A DNA stretch of 64,000 nt, taken from NCBI RefSeq assembly GCF_042679085.1, contig NZ_JBHTLQ010000007.1:1-64000 (forward strand), read 5' to 3'. The notes beneath the pieces were generated by a model. It saw only the letters and a program-made list of their open reading frames with translations. It was not told where the DNA came from and did no database searches. Positions 33,979-42,478 of this stretch are shown here, in pieces; position 1 is the stretch's first letter; each line of letters starts with the position of its first letter. This DNA is from Phenylobacterium conjunctum. GTDB taxonomy: Bacteria > Pseudomonadota > Alphaproteobacteria > Caulobacterales > Caulobacteraceae. The position numbers and the translations under genes are program-made.

Positions 33979-35052
33979 GTGTCAAATCAATCGGCGTTAA
34001 AACTCGTGGCGAGAGAAGAAGGCGACAAGCAGCGGGCTCTGGAAGCGGCGCTGGCGCAAATCGACCGGGCCTTCGGCAAGGGCTCGGTGATGAAGCTTGG
34101 CGACAAGGCCACGATGGAGGTGGAGGCCGTCTCCACGGGCTCCCTCGGCCTGGACATCGCGCTTGGCATCGGCGGCCTGCCCAAGGGCCGGATCGTCGAG
34201 ATCTACGGGCCGGAAAGCTCGGGCAAGACGACCCTGGCCCTGCACGTGGTGGCCGAGGTTCAGAAGGCCGGCGGCACCGCCGCCTTCGTGGACGCCGAGC
34301 ACGCCCTCGACCCGGCCTACGCCAAGAAGCTGGGCGTGAACCTGGACGACCTCCTGGTCTCCCAGCCGGACACCGGCGAACAGGCGCTTGAGATCACCGA
34401 CACCCTGGTCCGCTCAGGCGCCATCGACATCATCGTCGTGGACTCGGTGGCCGCGCTCACCCCGCGGGCGGAAATCGAAGGCGAGATGGGCGACAGCCTG
34501 CCCGGCCTTCAGGCCCGCCTGATGAGCCAGGCCCTGCGCAAGCTCACCGCCTCGATCTCCAAGGCCAAGACCCTGGTGATCTTCATCAACCAGATCCGCA
34601 TGAAGATCGGGGTGATGTACGGCAGCCCGGAAACCACCACGGGCGGCAATGCGCTGAAGTTCTACGCCTCGGTCCGCCTGGACATCCGCCGCACCGGCTC
34701 GGTGAAGGTGCGCGACGAGATCGTCGGCAACAATGTCCGGGTCAAGGTGGTGAAGAACAAGGTGGCCCCGCCGTTCCGCGAGGTCGAGTTCGACATCATG
34801 TACGGCGAGGGTATCTCCAAGCTGGGCGAGATTATCGACCTGGGCGTCAAGGCCGGGGTGATCGAGAAGTCGGGCTCCTGGTTCTCCTGGAGCAGCCAGC
34901 GGATCGGCCAGGGCCGGGACAATGTGCGCGAGTTCCTGCGCAACAATCCCGACATCGCGAACCAGATCGAGAAGCAGGTTCGCGGCGCCAAGGACGCCAT
35001 CGAGGAAGAGCTGCTTGTCGGCCCGTCCGAGGGCGAGGGCGACGACGACTGA
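33979..35052 (+). CDS. recA: Recombinase RecA
   Basis: A 357-residue RecA. Walker A GPESSGKTTLALH, IIVVDSVAALTPRAEIEGEMGD (Walker B and L1), FINQIRMKIGVMYGSPETTTGGNALKFYASVRLDIRR (L2 region) and an acidic C-terminal tail (EGEGDDD) are all present. It forms ATP-dependent filaments on single-stranded DNA for strand exchange and triggers LexA self-cleavage. The start is GTG at 33979 with AAGGAG upstream, giving MSNQSALKLV. It has its own LexA box upstream and a strong terminator downstream, so it is transcribed singly. The recA-alaS order is conserved in Caulobacteraceae. Confidence 0.98.
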   Translation: MSNQSALKLVAREEGDKQRALEAALAQIDRAFGKGSVMKLGDKATMEVEAVSTGSLGLDIALGIGGLPKGRIVEIYGPESSGKTTLALHVVAEVQKAGGTAAFVDAEHALDPAYAKKLGVNLDDLLVSQPDTGEQALEITDTLVRSGAIDIIVVDSVAALTPRAEIEGEMGDSLPGLQARLMSQALRKLTASISKAKTLVIFINQIRMKIGVMYGSPETTTGGNALKFYASVRLDIRRTGSVKVRDEIVGNNVRVKVVKNKVAPPFREVEFDIMYGEGISKLGEIIDLGVKAGVIEKSGSWFSWSSQRIGQGRDNVREFLRNNPDIANQIEKQVRGAKDAIEEELLVGPSEGEGDDD

Positions 35053-35160
35053 TCAAGGGATAACGGACCGCCGTTCCTCGCGCCTTGAGGCCGGGACGCG
35101 CCGCCAACCCCGCCGTTCCCGCGCGCTTGCGCGAAGACCCCGCACGGCTGTCCGTCTTGG

Positions 35161-35203
35161 AGGACGTCCGGGCCCGAAAGGCCCGGGCGTCCTTTTCCTT
35201 TTG
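35161..35203 (+). terminator. Rho-independent terminator after recA
   Basis: AGGACGTCCGGG and its complement CCCGGGCGTCCT form a GC-rich stem (one bulged C, one G-T pair) around a GAAA-containing loop, followed by TTTTCCTTTT. It lies 110 bases after the recA stop. Confidence 0.85.
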
Positions 35204-35312
35204 CGATGGCCGTTAAGTTGCGTAAACGGTCGCCTTTCGCAGGGGCGCCGCAGCGCAGCGCGGCCTCCCGATTCACTCCCGGACCATCCGGACACGAACC
35301 GCGTCAGAGACC

Positions 35313-37958
35313 ATGCCGAGCCTCAACGAGATCCGCTCCACCTTCCTCGACTATTTCAAGGCCGGTCAGCACCAGATCCTGCCCTCGGCTCCCCTGGTGC
35401 CGCAGAACGACCCGACCCTGTTGTTCGTCAATGCGGGCATGGTGCCGTTCAAGAACTACTTCACCGGCGCCGAGACCGCGCCCGCGCCGCGCGTGGCGAC
35501 GGCCCAGAAGTGCGTCCGCGCCGGCGGCAAGCACAATGACCTGGACAATGTCGGCTACACCGCCCGCCACCACACCTTCTTCGAGATGCTGGGGAACTTC
35601 TCCTTCGGCGACTATTTCAAGGAAGGCGCGATCGAGGCCGCCTGGAAGCTGATCAACGGCGAGTTCGGCCTGTCCAAGGACAAGCTGCTGGTCACGGTCT
35701 ACCACACCGACAACGAGGCGGCGGACCTGTGGAAGAAGATCGCCGGCTTCACCGACGACCGGATCATCCGCATCGCGACCTCGGACAATTTCTGGTCCAT
35801 GGGCGACACCGGCCCCTGCGGCCCGTGCTCGGAAATCTTCATCGACCAGGGTCCGTCCCTGGCCGGTGGCCCTCCCGGCAGCCCGGATGAGGACGGCGAC
35901 CGGTTCCTGGAATTCTGGAACCTGGTCTTCATGCAGTTCGAGCGCTTCGCCGACGGGACCGAGCGCCCGCTGCCCAAGCCGCAGATCGACACTGGCATGG
36001 GCCTGGAGCGGATCACCGCCATCCTGCAGGGCGTGCACTCCAACTATGACACCGACCTGTTCCGCACCCTGATCGCGGCCAGCGTCGACGCCACCGGCGT
36101 CAAGGCCGAGGGCAAGGCCCAGCCGTCGCACCGGGTCATCGCCGACCACCTGCGCTCCACCAGCTTCCTGATCGCCGACGGCGTCTCGCCCTCGAATGAG
36201 GGCCGCGGCTATGTCCTGCGCCGGATCATGCGCCGGGCCATGCGCCACGCGCACCTGCTGGGCGCCGAAGAGCCGTTGATGCACCGCCTGGCCCCGGTCC
36301 TGGTGGCTGAGATGGGCGACGCCTATCCCGAACTGCGCCGCGCCGAGCCGGTGATCGTCGAGACCCTGCGCCAGGAGGAGGAACGCTTCCGCCGCACCCT
36401 GGGCCGCGGCATGACCCTGCTGGACGAGGCCACAGCCGGCCTGTCGGAAGGCGGCGTGCTGTCGGGCGAGACCGCCTTCAAGCTCTACGACACCTACGGC
36501 TTCCCGCTCGACCTGACCCAGGACGCGGTGCGCGCCAAGGGCATTACGGTCGACCTGGACGGCTTCGACACCGCCATGGCGCGCCAGAAGGAACAGGCCC
36601 GCGAGGCCTGGACCGGGTCGGGCCAGTCGGCCGCGGCCGGCGAGTGGTTCGCGATCCGCGAGCGCCTGGGCGCCACCGACTTCAATGGCTACGAGACTGT
36701 CGAGGCCACCGGCCAGCTCCTGACCCTGGTGTCCGGCGCGGCGGAAGTGGGCGAGGCCGGCGCGGGCGAGACCGTGTTCGCCGTGTTCGATCGCACCCCC
36801 TTCTACGCCGAAAGCGGCGGCCAGGCCGGCGACACCGGCGAGGTCGAGTGGGACGGCGGCAAGGCCAAGGTGCTCGACACCCAGAAGCAGGCCGGCGACC
36901 TGTTCGTCCACGAGCTTGAGATCACTGAAGGCGTGCTCAAGGTCGGCGCCCGCGCGCGCCTGGCCGTCGACGCCGACCGTCGCCTGACCACCCGCTCCAA
37001 CCATTCCGCCGCCCACCTGGTGCACGCGGCCCTGCGCAATGTCCTGGGCCCGCACGTCGCCCAGAAGGGCCAGCTGGTGGACGGTGAGCGCATGCGCTTC
37101 GACTTCAGCCACGGCGGGCCGCTGACCCCGGCCGAGCTCGACGCCATCGAGGCCGAGGTCAATGCGGTGATCCGCCAGAACATCCCGGCCGAGACCAAGG
37201 AAATGGCGCCTGACGAGGCCATTGAGGCCGGCGCCATCGCCCTGTTCGGCGAGAAGTACGGCGACAAGGTCCGGGTCCTGACCCTGGGCCATGCGCTGGA
37301 GGGCGACGGGGCCTATTCGGTCGAACTGTGCGGCGGCACCCACGTGGCCCGCACCGGCGATATCGCCCTGTTCAAGATCATCTCGGAAGGCGGCGTGGCC
37401 GCCGGCATCCGCCGTATCGAGGCCCTGACCGGCGAGGCGGCGCGCCGCTGGCTGCTGGAGCAGGCTTCCGTCGCCAAGGCGCTGGCCGACCAGTTCAAGA
37501 CCCCGGTCGCCGAGGTCCTGGCCCGGGTCGACGCCCTCGACGCCCAGCGCCGCAAGCTCGAGAAGGAGCTGGCCGAGGCCAAGCGTCAGCTCGCCATGGG
37601 CGGTGGTTCGGGCGGCGGCGCGCCCGCCATCGAGGAGATCGGCGGCGTGCAGGTGCTGGCCCGCGTCATGGATGGCGTCGGCGGCAAGGACCTTCGGCCC
37701 ATCGCCGAGGAATTCAAGAAGCAGGTGACCGACGGGGTCATCGCCCTTGTCGGCGTGGCCGACGGCAAGGCCGCCGTAACTGTCGCCGTGACCGGCGCTG
37801 CTGGCGGCCGTTTCAGCGCCGTGGACCTGGCCCGCGCGGCGGTGACCGCCATGGGCGGGCAGGGCGCCGGCGGCAAGCCGGACTTCGCCCAGGGCGGCGC
37901 GCCTGACGGAGCCAAGGCCGATGAAGGTCTGGCGGCCATCAAAGCCGCCCTGGCTTGA
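35313..37958 (+). CDS. alaS: Alanyl-tRNA synthetase
   Basis: An 881-residue class II synthetase. Motif regions are visible: the catalytic core GKHNDLDNVGYTARHHTFFEMLGNFSFGDYFK, NFWSMGDTGPCGPCSEI and DTGMGLERITAI. The editing domain carries SNHSAAHLVHAALR (HxxxH) and the late CGGTHVARTGD, giving the zinc site that clears mischarged Ser/Gly. The C-terminal oligomerisation/C-Ala domain is Gly/Ala-rich (GGGSGGGAPAIEE). It charges tRNA-Ala in the cytoplasm. ATG at 35313 starts MPSLNEIRSTFLDYF as in the family. It follows recA after a terminator, so it probably has its own promoter. Confidence 0.97.
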   Translation: MPSLNEIRSTFLDYFKAGQHQILPSAPLVPQNDPTLLFVNAGMVPFKNYFTGAETAPAPRVATAQKCVRAGGKHNDLDNVGYTARHHTFFEMLGNFSFGDYFKEGAIEAAWKLINGEFGLSKDKLLVTVYHTDNEAADLWKKIAGFTDDRIIRIATSDNFWSMGDTGPCGPCSEIFIDQGPSLAGGPPGSPDEDGDRFLEFWNLVFMQFERFADGTERPLPKPQIDTGMGLERITAILQGVHSNYDTDLFRTLIAASVDATGVKAEGKAQPSHRVIADHLRSTSFLIADGVSPSNEGRGYVLRRIMRRAMRHAHLLGAEEPLMHRLAPVLVAEMGDAYPELRRAEPVIVETLRQEEERFRRTLGRGMTLLDEATAGLSEGGVLSGETAFKLYDTYGFPLDLTQDAVRAKGITVDLDGFDTAMARQKEQAREAWTGSGQSAAAGEWFAIRERLGATDFNGYETVEATGQLLTLVSGAAEVGEAGAGETVFAVFDRTPFYAESGGQAGDTGEVEWDGGKAKVLDTQKQAGDLFVHELEITEGVLKVGARARLAVDADRRLTTRSNHSAAHLVHAALRNVLGPHVAQKGQLVDGERMRFDFSHGGPLTPAELDAIEAEVNAVIRQNIPAETKEMAPDEAIEAGAIALFGEKYGDKVRVLTLGHALEGDGAYSVELCGGTHVARTGDIALFKIISEGGVAAGIRRIEALTGEAARRWLLEQASVAKALADQFKTPVAEVLARVDALDAQRRKLEKELAEAKRQLAMGGGSGGGAPAIEEIGGVQVLARVMDGVGGKDLRPIAEEFKKQVTDGVIALVGVADGKAAVTVAVTGAAGGRFSAVDLARAAVTAMGGQGAGGKPDFAQGGAPDGAKADEGLAAIKAALA

Positions 37959-37981
37959 CCTGGATCATCCCCTGACCGGCT

Positions 37982-38009
37982 CCTCCCGCGCCAAGCTGCG
38001 CGCGGGAGG
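37982..38009 (+). promoter_or_regulatory. Hairpin that buries the Shine-Dalgarno of the next gene
   Basis: CCTCCCGCGC and GCGCGGGAGG form a perfect 10-bp stem with an 8-base loop. The 3' arm contains GGGAGG at 38004-38009, which is the ribosome binding site of the oxidase gene starting at 38015. In the RNA the site would be paired, so this may hold back translation or respond to a trans factor. It may also act as a terminator after alaS, but it has no T-run. Confidence 0.45.
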
Positions 38010-38014
38010 GCCGC

Positions 38015-39379
38015 ATGGACCAGCTGATCTCTGAGCTCACCGCCGCGCTCGGCGCCGGCGGCGTCATCACCGACATCGACAGCGTCGCGGGCGGCTGGAG
38101 CCGGGTTGGCAAGCCGTGTGCGATCCTGCGCCCGCGTTCCACCAATGAGGTCTCCGCGGTCCTGCGCCTGGCCCACGCCGCCGGCGCGCCCATCGTGCCC
38201 TGGGGCGGCAAGACCGGCCTGGTGGACGGGGCCAACGCCGAGGGCCAGCTGGCCCTGTCGCTGGAGCTGATGAACCGGGTCGAGGCGGTGGATGTCGAGG
38301 CCTCGACCCTAACCGTCCAGGCCGGCTGTCCGCTGCAGACGGCCTGCGAGGCGGCGGAGGCGCGCCATCTGTTCCTGCCGCTTGATCTCGGCTCCCGCGG
38401 CTCGGCGACCATCGGCGGCAACATCTCCACCAACGCCGGGGGCAACCGGGTCCTGCGGTACGGCATGGTGCGTGAGATGGTGCTCGGCCTTGAGGCCGTG
38501 CTGGCCGACGGGACCGTGGTCAGCGCCATGAGCCCGCTGATCAAGAACAACACCGGCTATGACCTCAAGCAGCTGTTCATCGGCGCCGAGGGGACGCTGG
38601 GCGTCGTCACCCGCGCGACCTTGCGGCTGCGGCCTCAGCCGCTCAGCCAGGATGTGGCGGTGCTGGGCGTCGAACGCTTCGAGCAGCTGCCACGCCTGCT
38701 GCGCCACCTGGAGGCCAGGTTGGGCGGCGCCCTGTCGGCCTTCGAGGTCATGTGGGCCTCGTTCCATGACCTGGTCACCACCGCGCCCGCCAAGGGCCGA
38801 CCGCCGCTTGATGGCCGCTATCCCTACTATGTGCTGGTCGAGACCCTGGGCGCGGACCCCGCCGCCGACCGCGCCCGGCTGGAGGCGGCGCTGGAGGCCG
38901 GCTTCGCCGAGGACCTGATCGCCGACGCCGCCCTGGCCGGATCGGAGGCCCAGCGCCAGGCGCTCTGGGCGCTCCGGGACGACGTCGCCCAGGTGGCGCG
39001 CAATGGCCCGATCATCACCTTCGACGTCAGCCTGGCGATCTCGGCCATGGAGTCCTACGTCGCCGAACTGGAGGCTGTGCTGCAGACCAAGTGGCCAGGG
39101 ATCAACCTGGTGGTGTTCGGGCACCTGGGCGACGGCAACCTGCACCTCATCGTGGGCTTGCCCGGCGCCGAGGCCCGCCACCCCATCGAGGAGGTGGTCT
39201 ATGGCCTGCTGCGGACCCGCGACGGCTCGATCTCCGCCGAGCACGGAATCGGTCTGCAGAAGCGCGAGTTCCTGCCCTTGAGCCGCAGCCCGGCGGAAAT
39301 CGCCGTGATGCGGACCCTGAAGGCGGCGCTGGATCCGAAGAACATCCTCAATCCCGGCAAGATCTTCGCCGCGGCCTGA
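38015..39379 (+). CDS. FAD-linked oxidase (D-2-hydroxyacid dehydrogenase type)
   Basis: A 454-residue flavoprotein. The N-terminal FAD_binding_4 domain has ILRPRSTNEVSAVLRLAH, VPWGGKTGLVDGA and LPLDLGSRGSATIGGNISTNAGG. The C-terminal FAD-oxidase domain has VVFGHLGDGNLHLIV and ISAEHGIGLQKREFL with the metal/active-site His. This pattern fits D-2-hydroxyglutarate or D-lactate/glycolate dehydrogenase-type enzymes. It is cytoplasmic. The start has GGGAGG inside a hairpin. It ends two bases from the convergent propeller-like gene and follows alaS by 56 bases. Confidence 0.88.
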   Translation: MDQLISELTAALGAGGVITDIDSVAGGWSRVGKPCAILRPRSTNEVSAVLRLAHAAGAPIVPWGGKTGLVDGANAEGQLALSLELMNRVEAVDVEASTLTVQAGCPLQTACEAAEARHLFLPLDLGSRGSATIGGNISTNAGGNRVLRYGMVREMVLGLEAVLADGTVVSAMSPLIKNNTGYDLKQLFIGAEGTLGVVTRATLRLRPQPLSQDVAVLGVERFEQLPRLLRHLEARLGGALSAFEVMWASFHDLVTTAPAKGRPPLDGRYPYYVLVETLGADPAADRARLEAALEAGFAEDLIADAALAGSEAQRQALWALRDDVAQVARNGPIITFDVSLAISAMESYVAELEAVLQTKWPGINLVVFGHLGDGNLHLIVGLPGAEARHPIEEVVYGLLRTRDGSISAEHGIGLQKREFLPLSRSPAEIAVMRTLKAALDPKNILNPGKIFAAA

Positions 39380-39381
39380 AC

Positions 39382-40317
39382 CTATTTGTCCAGGCAGGTC
39401 ACCTTCATCAGCGGCGCGGCCGTCTTGCCCCAGGACTCGCTGTCATAGAGGAAGCCGTCCGGCGTCAGGGTGATGGCTTCCTGCTGTGTCAGCCGCTTGG
39501 ACAGGATGACGGAATAGGTCTTGCCCGAGACCCAGCCAGCCTTGGGCGGCAGGCCCTTGGCCAGGTCGGAGCCGAACTCGAACACCGCCCCATAGGTCAG
39601 CAGCACGGCCCGCTTGCCGTCCTGGGAGATATCGAAGCCTGTGGGGATCCAGGCCCAGAAGGTCTGGTCGGACGCCAGGCGAGGCAGGTCGATCTCGCCC
39701 ACCAGGTCCATCACCTGCACGCCGTCTGTCGCCCGCAGTTGCGCCGCCGACAGCCGATAGACCTTGGCGGGGCCGGGATTGCGGGCCTGGCTGTCGATGG
39801 GTTTGGTGACGAGGTACAGGTCGCCATCCGGATGCATGGCGATGGACTCGGCGTTGTGCGGGCCGTCGGGATAGCGGGCGCGCACGGTGCGCAGGGGCGT
39901 CTCGGTCTCGCCGAACTCGGCCTTCTCCTCGACCACCACAAAGGCGATCTCGCTGCGCGTCCCAGGATTGTCGCCGACATCGGCCAGGTAGAGACAAGAG
40001 CCCTTCCCGCAGGGACCCAGCGCCATGTCCTCGATGTCGCGTGGCTTCGGCCCCTCCAGGTTCACGGCCTTCAACCCGCCGCCGGTCAGGTCGGAGACAA
40101 AGAAGCGTAAGGAATCGCCGGAGTCGTTGTGGTGGTAGAGCCGGCCGGGAAAGCGGGTCGAGGCCTCCAGGCCGCTGGCCTCGTTCACCAGCGCCGGGTC
40201 CAGCGTCCCCACCTCGCTCGCCGCGCTCCAACTGGCGCACAGGTGGCTTGGCGCGGCCAAGGCCAGGCCGGGCAGGGCGGCGAGAACGGCGGCGAGGAGC
40301 GCGGGGCGGCGGCGCAT
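39382..40317 (-). CDS. Secreted beta-propeller-like protein of unknown function
   Basis: A 311-residue exported protein with signal peptide MRRRPALLAAVLAALPGLALA. The mature part repeats strand-turn patterns such as GRLYHHNDSGDSLRFFVSDL, IEDMALGPCGKGSCLYLADVGDN, HNAESIAMHPDGDLYLVTKP, PTGFDISQDGKRAVLLTYG and AITLTPDGFLYDSES, which resemble propeller blades. Two Cys pairs could make disulfides, supporting a periplasmic place. I recall similar proteins as secreted NHL/PE-PGRS-like propellers, but no function is known. It reads toward the FAD oxidase gene with a two-base gap. Confidence 0.75.
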   Translation of the reverse strand: MRRRPALLAAVLAALPGLALAAPSHLCASWSAASEVGTLDPALVNEASGLEASTRFPGRLYHHNDSGDSLRFFVSDLTGGGLKAVNLEGPKPRDIEDMALGPCGKGSCLYLADVGDNPGTRSEIAFVVVEEKAEFGETETPLRTVRARYPDGPHNAESIAMHPDGDLYLVTKPIDSQARNPGPAKVYRLSAAQLRATDGVQVMDLVGEIDLPRLASDQTFWAWIPTGFDISQDGKRAVLLTYGAVFEFGSDLAKGLPPKAGWVSGKTYSVILSKRLTQQEAITLTPDGFLYDSESWGKTAAPLMKVTCLDK

Positions 40318-40416
40318 GTGGGGATCTCCGACAGGCCGTCATGGGGCCGGGCGACGCAGCCGCCGTCAAGCGACGACCGCGTTCCGGCTAGGAGCCCCTA
40401 CCAGGGAGCCGCCTGC

Positions 40417-40794
40417 TCACGTCTTGGCGAACACGCAGAGCTTGTTGCCGGTCGGGTCGCGGAAATAGGCGCCGTAGAAGCTGGTGGAGTCCGCTGGGCG
40501 AGGACCAGGTGCGCCTTCGTCCGCGCCGCCGGCGGCCAGGGCCGCGGCGTGGGCGGCGTCGACCTCGGCCTTCGATCCGGCCAGGAAAGCTATCATGATC
40601 CCGTTGCCGGGGCGGGCGTCCTGGCCGTCAAAGGGCGGACAGATGTAGCAGTCGGCGTCCGAGCCCTTGGCCCCATAGCCGGCCCAGCCGCCCTGGAAGA
40701 AGCTGCGCTCGCGGCCCATGGCGCCGAACACCGCATCGAAGAAGGGCAGGGACGCTTCGACGTCCTTCGCCCCGATAGTGACATAGCCGATCAT
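40417..40794 (-). CDS. VOC family protein (glyoxalase-like)
   Basis: A 125-residue single-domain VOC protein beginning MIGYVTIGAKDVEASLPFFDAVFGAMG and ending FRDPTGNKLCVFAK, the classic start and end of glyoxalase/bleomycin-resistance-fold proteins. A Cys/His-rich middle (CYICPPFDGQDARPGNG) is present. The length is right for the single-domain subfamily. It probably dimerises and may bind a metal. Function cannot be predicted. It is followed downstream by a 99-base gap to the propeller-like gene. Confidence 0.85.
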   Translation of the reverse strand: MIGYVTIGAKDVEASLPFFDAVFGAMGRERSFFQGGWAGYGAKGSDADCYICPPFDGQDARPGNGIMIAFLAGSKAEVDAAHAAALAAGGADEGAPGPRPADSTSFYGAYFRDPTGNKLCVFAKT

Positions 40795-40848
40795 GTTCGT
40801 TCCCTCTGGATGACAGGCGTGGAGCCTAGTCGCCAGAGATAGAACAAA

Positions 40849-41469
40849 TCAAGAACCTTTTTCGGCTTCCGCCTGGGCCTTGGTCTTGGAGGGCAGCTTG
40901 ATGTCGACCAGCTTCCACTCGAACCAATCCTTGCGCTGGAAGGTGAAGACCGTCTCCTGGCCGTCCTCCTTCGGGTGCTTCACCGCAAAGCGCATGCGGT
41001 TCGGGTCCCAGAACTGGGTGCGCGGCCAGCGCGCGTCGATGGCCGCCTTGGCCTGGTCGAGGAAGCCCTCGGGCGGCGGCGGCTCGGGCGGGCCTTCGCC
41101 GGGGGCATAGCCGCGGGTCAGGTCGTGCAGGCCCTGGGCGCTGACATAGGTGTCCACGGCCGGCGGCGGCGGGCGCAGGGGCTCCATGGCGTGGCGGATC
41201 GCGCCCAGCGGGTCGGTCCACAGGCTGGGGGCCGGAGCGGCCGGCGGCGGGGTGTCGGCGATCTGGGCCTTCAGGGAGCCGCGGACGGAATTGTAGTCCA
41301 CCAGCTCAGCCAGACCCTGGGCGTCGCCGTCGCGGGCGTCGGCGCGCAGGGCGCGGAAGGCGAACCAGGGCGCGGCGAAGAAGGCCGCGACGGCCACCAG
41401 CAGGAGCACGAGGATCAGGTTGAAGATCCGGCGTCCCATCGTCTCGTCGTGTCGCTCAGAACTGGCCAT
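40849..41469 (-). CDS. DUF2939 membrane-anchored protein
   Basis: A 206-residue protein with one N-terminal membrane helix (IFNLILVLLLVAVAAFFAAPW). The DUF2939-type block follows: FAFRALRADARDGDAQGLAELVDYNSVRGSLKAQI. A Pro-rich middle (PPPAAPAP, PPPPAVD, PPEPPPPEG) and an alpha/beta C-terminus (FAVKHPKEDGQETVFTFQRKDWFEWKLVDIKL) complete it. The family has no known function. It is oriented with the cytoplasmic end very short and the bulk outside the cytoplasm. It runs with the VOC gene on the same strand after 54 bases. Confidence 0.82.
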   Translation of the reverse strand: MASSERHDETMGRRIFNLILVLLLVAVAAFFAAPWFAFRALRADARDGDAQGLAELVDYNSVRGSLKAQIADTPPPAAPAPSLWTDPLGAIRHAMEPLRPPPPAVDTYVSAQGLHDLTRGYAPGEGPPEPPPPEGFLDQAKAAIDARWPRTQFWDPNRMRFAVKHPKEDGQETVFTFQRKDWFEWKLVDIKLPSKTKAQAEAEKGS

Positions 41470-41604
41470 GGCGAATGATTAACACGTCCTAGCCGGCTGG
41501 CGAGACCCTACAGCCGGCGCGCGATTGCTTGCGCTGGCGGCGCAACGGCGCGAGGCTCGCCCCATTGTTTGAACCATAACATCGCCCAGGGAGGGCCGGA
41601 TTTC

Positions 41605-42423
41605 ATGTCGGACGCCAGGATCAATCCCAATGGAAGCTTGCGGGGCAAGGTCGCCCTGGTCACCGGCGCCAGCCGCGGCATCGGCGAGGCCATCTGCGCC
41701 CGCCTGGCCATGGAGGGCGCTCACGTCGTCGCCTCAGCGCGGACGGCCGAAGCCGGCGAGAGCCGCCTGCCGGGCACCTTGCATGACACCGTCGACCGCC
41801 TGAAAGCCGCTGGCGGCCAGGCTGTCTTCGTCAAGGCCGATCTCGCCCAGGCCAGCGAGCGCGAGCGGCTGGTCGAGGAGGCCGAGGCCGCCTTCGGCCC
41901 CATCGACATCCTCGTGAACAACGCCGCCATCACCTATTTCATGCCGGTGGTCGACTTCACCGAGAAGCGCTTCAAGCTGATGATGGAGGTGCAGGTCTAT
42001 GCCCCCTTCCACCTGTCCCAGCTGGTGCTGCCCGGCATGATCGCCCGCAAGTCGGGCTCCATCGTCAACATCTCCTCGCCGGCCGGCATCCACCCCAAGC
42101 CACCCTACCAGGGCGGGCGCGGCGGCACGGTCTATGGCCTGTGCAAGGCGGCGCTGGAGCGGTTCACGACCGGCCTGGCAAGCGAGGTCCAGGCTGACGG
42201 CGTGGCGGTGAACGTGGTCTCGCCGGGCCTTGTCGACACCCCCGGCGTCGCGGTGCACGGCCTGATCAACGAGGCGACCAAGTCCCGCGTCCAGCCGATC
42301 GAATACATCGCTGAGGCCGTCTACCAGCTGGCCAAGGCCGATCCCCAGGCCATGACCGGCCGCGTCGCCTATGCCGAGCCCCTGTTGAAGGAACTGGGCC
42401 TGGAGCCCGCGGCCCTGATCTGA
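41605..42423 (+). CDS. Short-chain dehydrogenase/reductase (SDR)
   Basis: A 272-residue classical SDR. The dinucleotide motif TGASRGIGEA, the NNAA motif (ILVNNAAITYF), the catalytic Ser in IVNISSPAG and the Tyr-x3-Lys pair in VYGLCKAALER are complete. It reduces or oxidises a carbonyl/alcohol with NAD(P)(H). The ATG 41605 has AGGGAGG upstream; an ATG 36 bases earlier would add an unlikely leader. It follows a 135-base divergent gap after the DUF2939 gene and precedes the dipeptidyl peptidase by 55 bases. Substrate is unknown. Confidence 0.9.
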   Translation: MSDARINPNGSLRGKVALVTGASRGIGEAICARLAMEGAHVVASARTAEAGESRLPGTLHDTVDRLKAAGGQAVFVKADLAQASERERLVEEAEAAFGPIDILVNNAAITYFMPVVDFTEKRFKLMMEVQVYAPFHLSQLVLPGMIARKSGSIVNISSPAGIHPKPPYQGGRGGTVYGLCKAALERFTTGLASEVQADGVAVNVVSPGLVDTPGVAVHGLINEATKSRVQPIEYIAEAVYQLAKADPQAMTGRVAYAEPLLKELGLEPAALI

Positions 42424-42478
42424 TCCTTGCCAAGCCCGCCCGCGCGGCCTCACATCCCCCGTCTTCAGGAGTACCTAG

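Noticed and set aside
35304..37343. A 679-codon minus-strand frame
   Set aside because: Antisense of alaS, whose plus-strand motifs are unambiguous.
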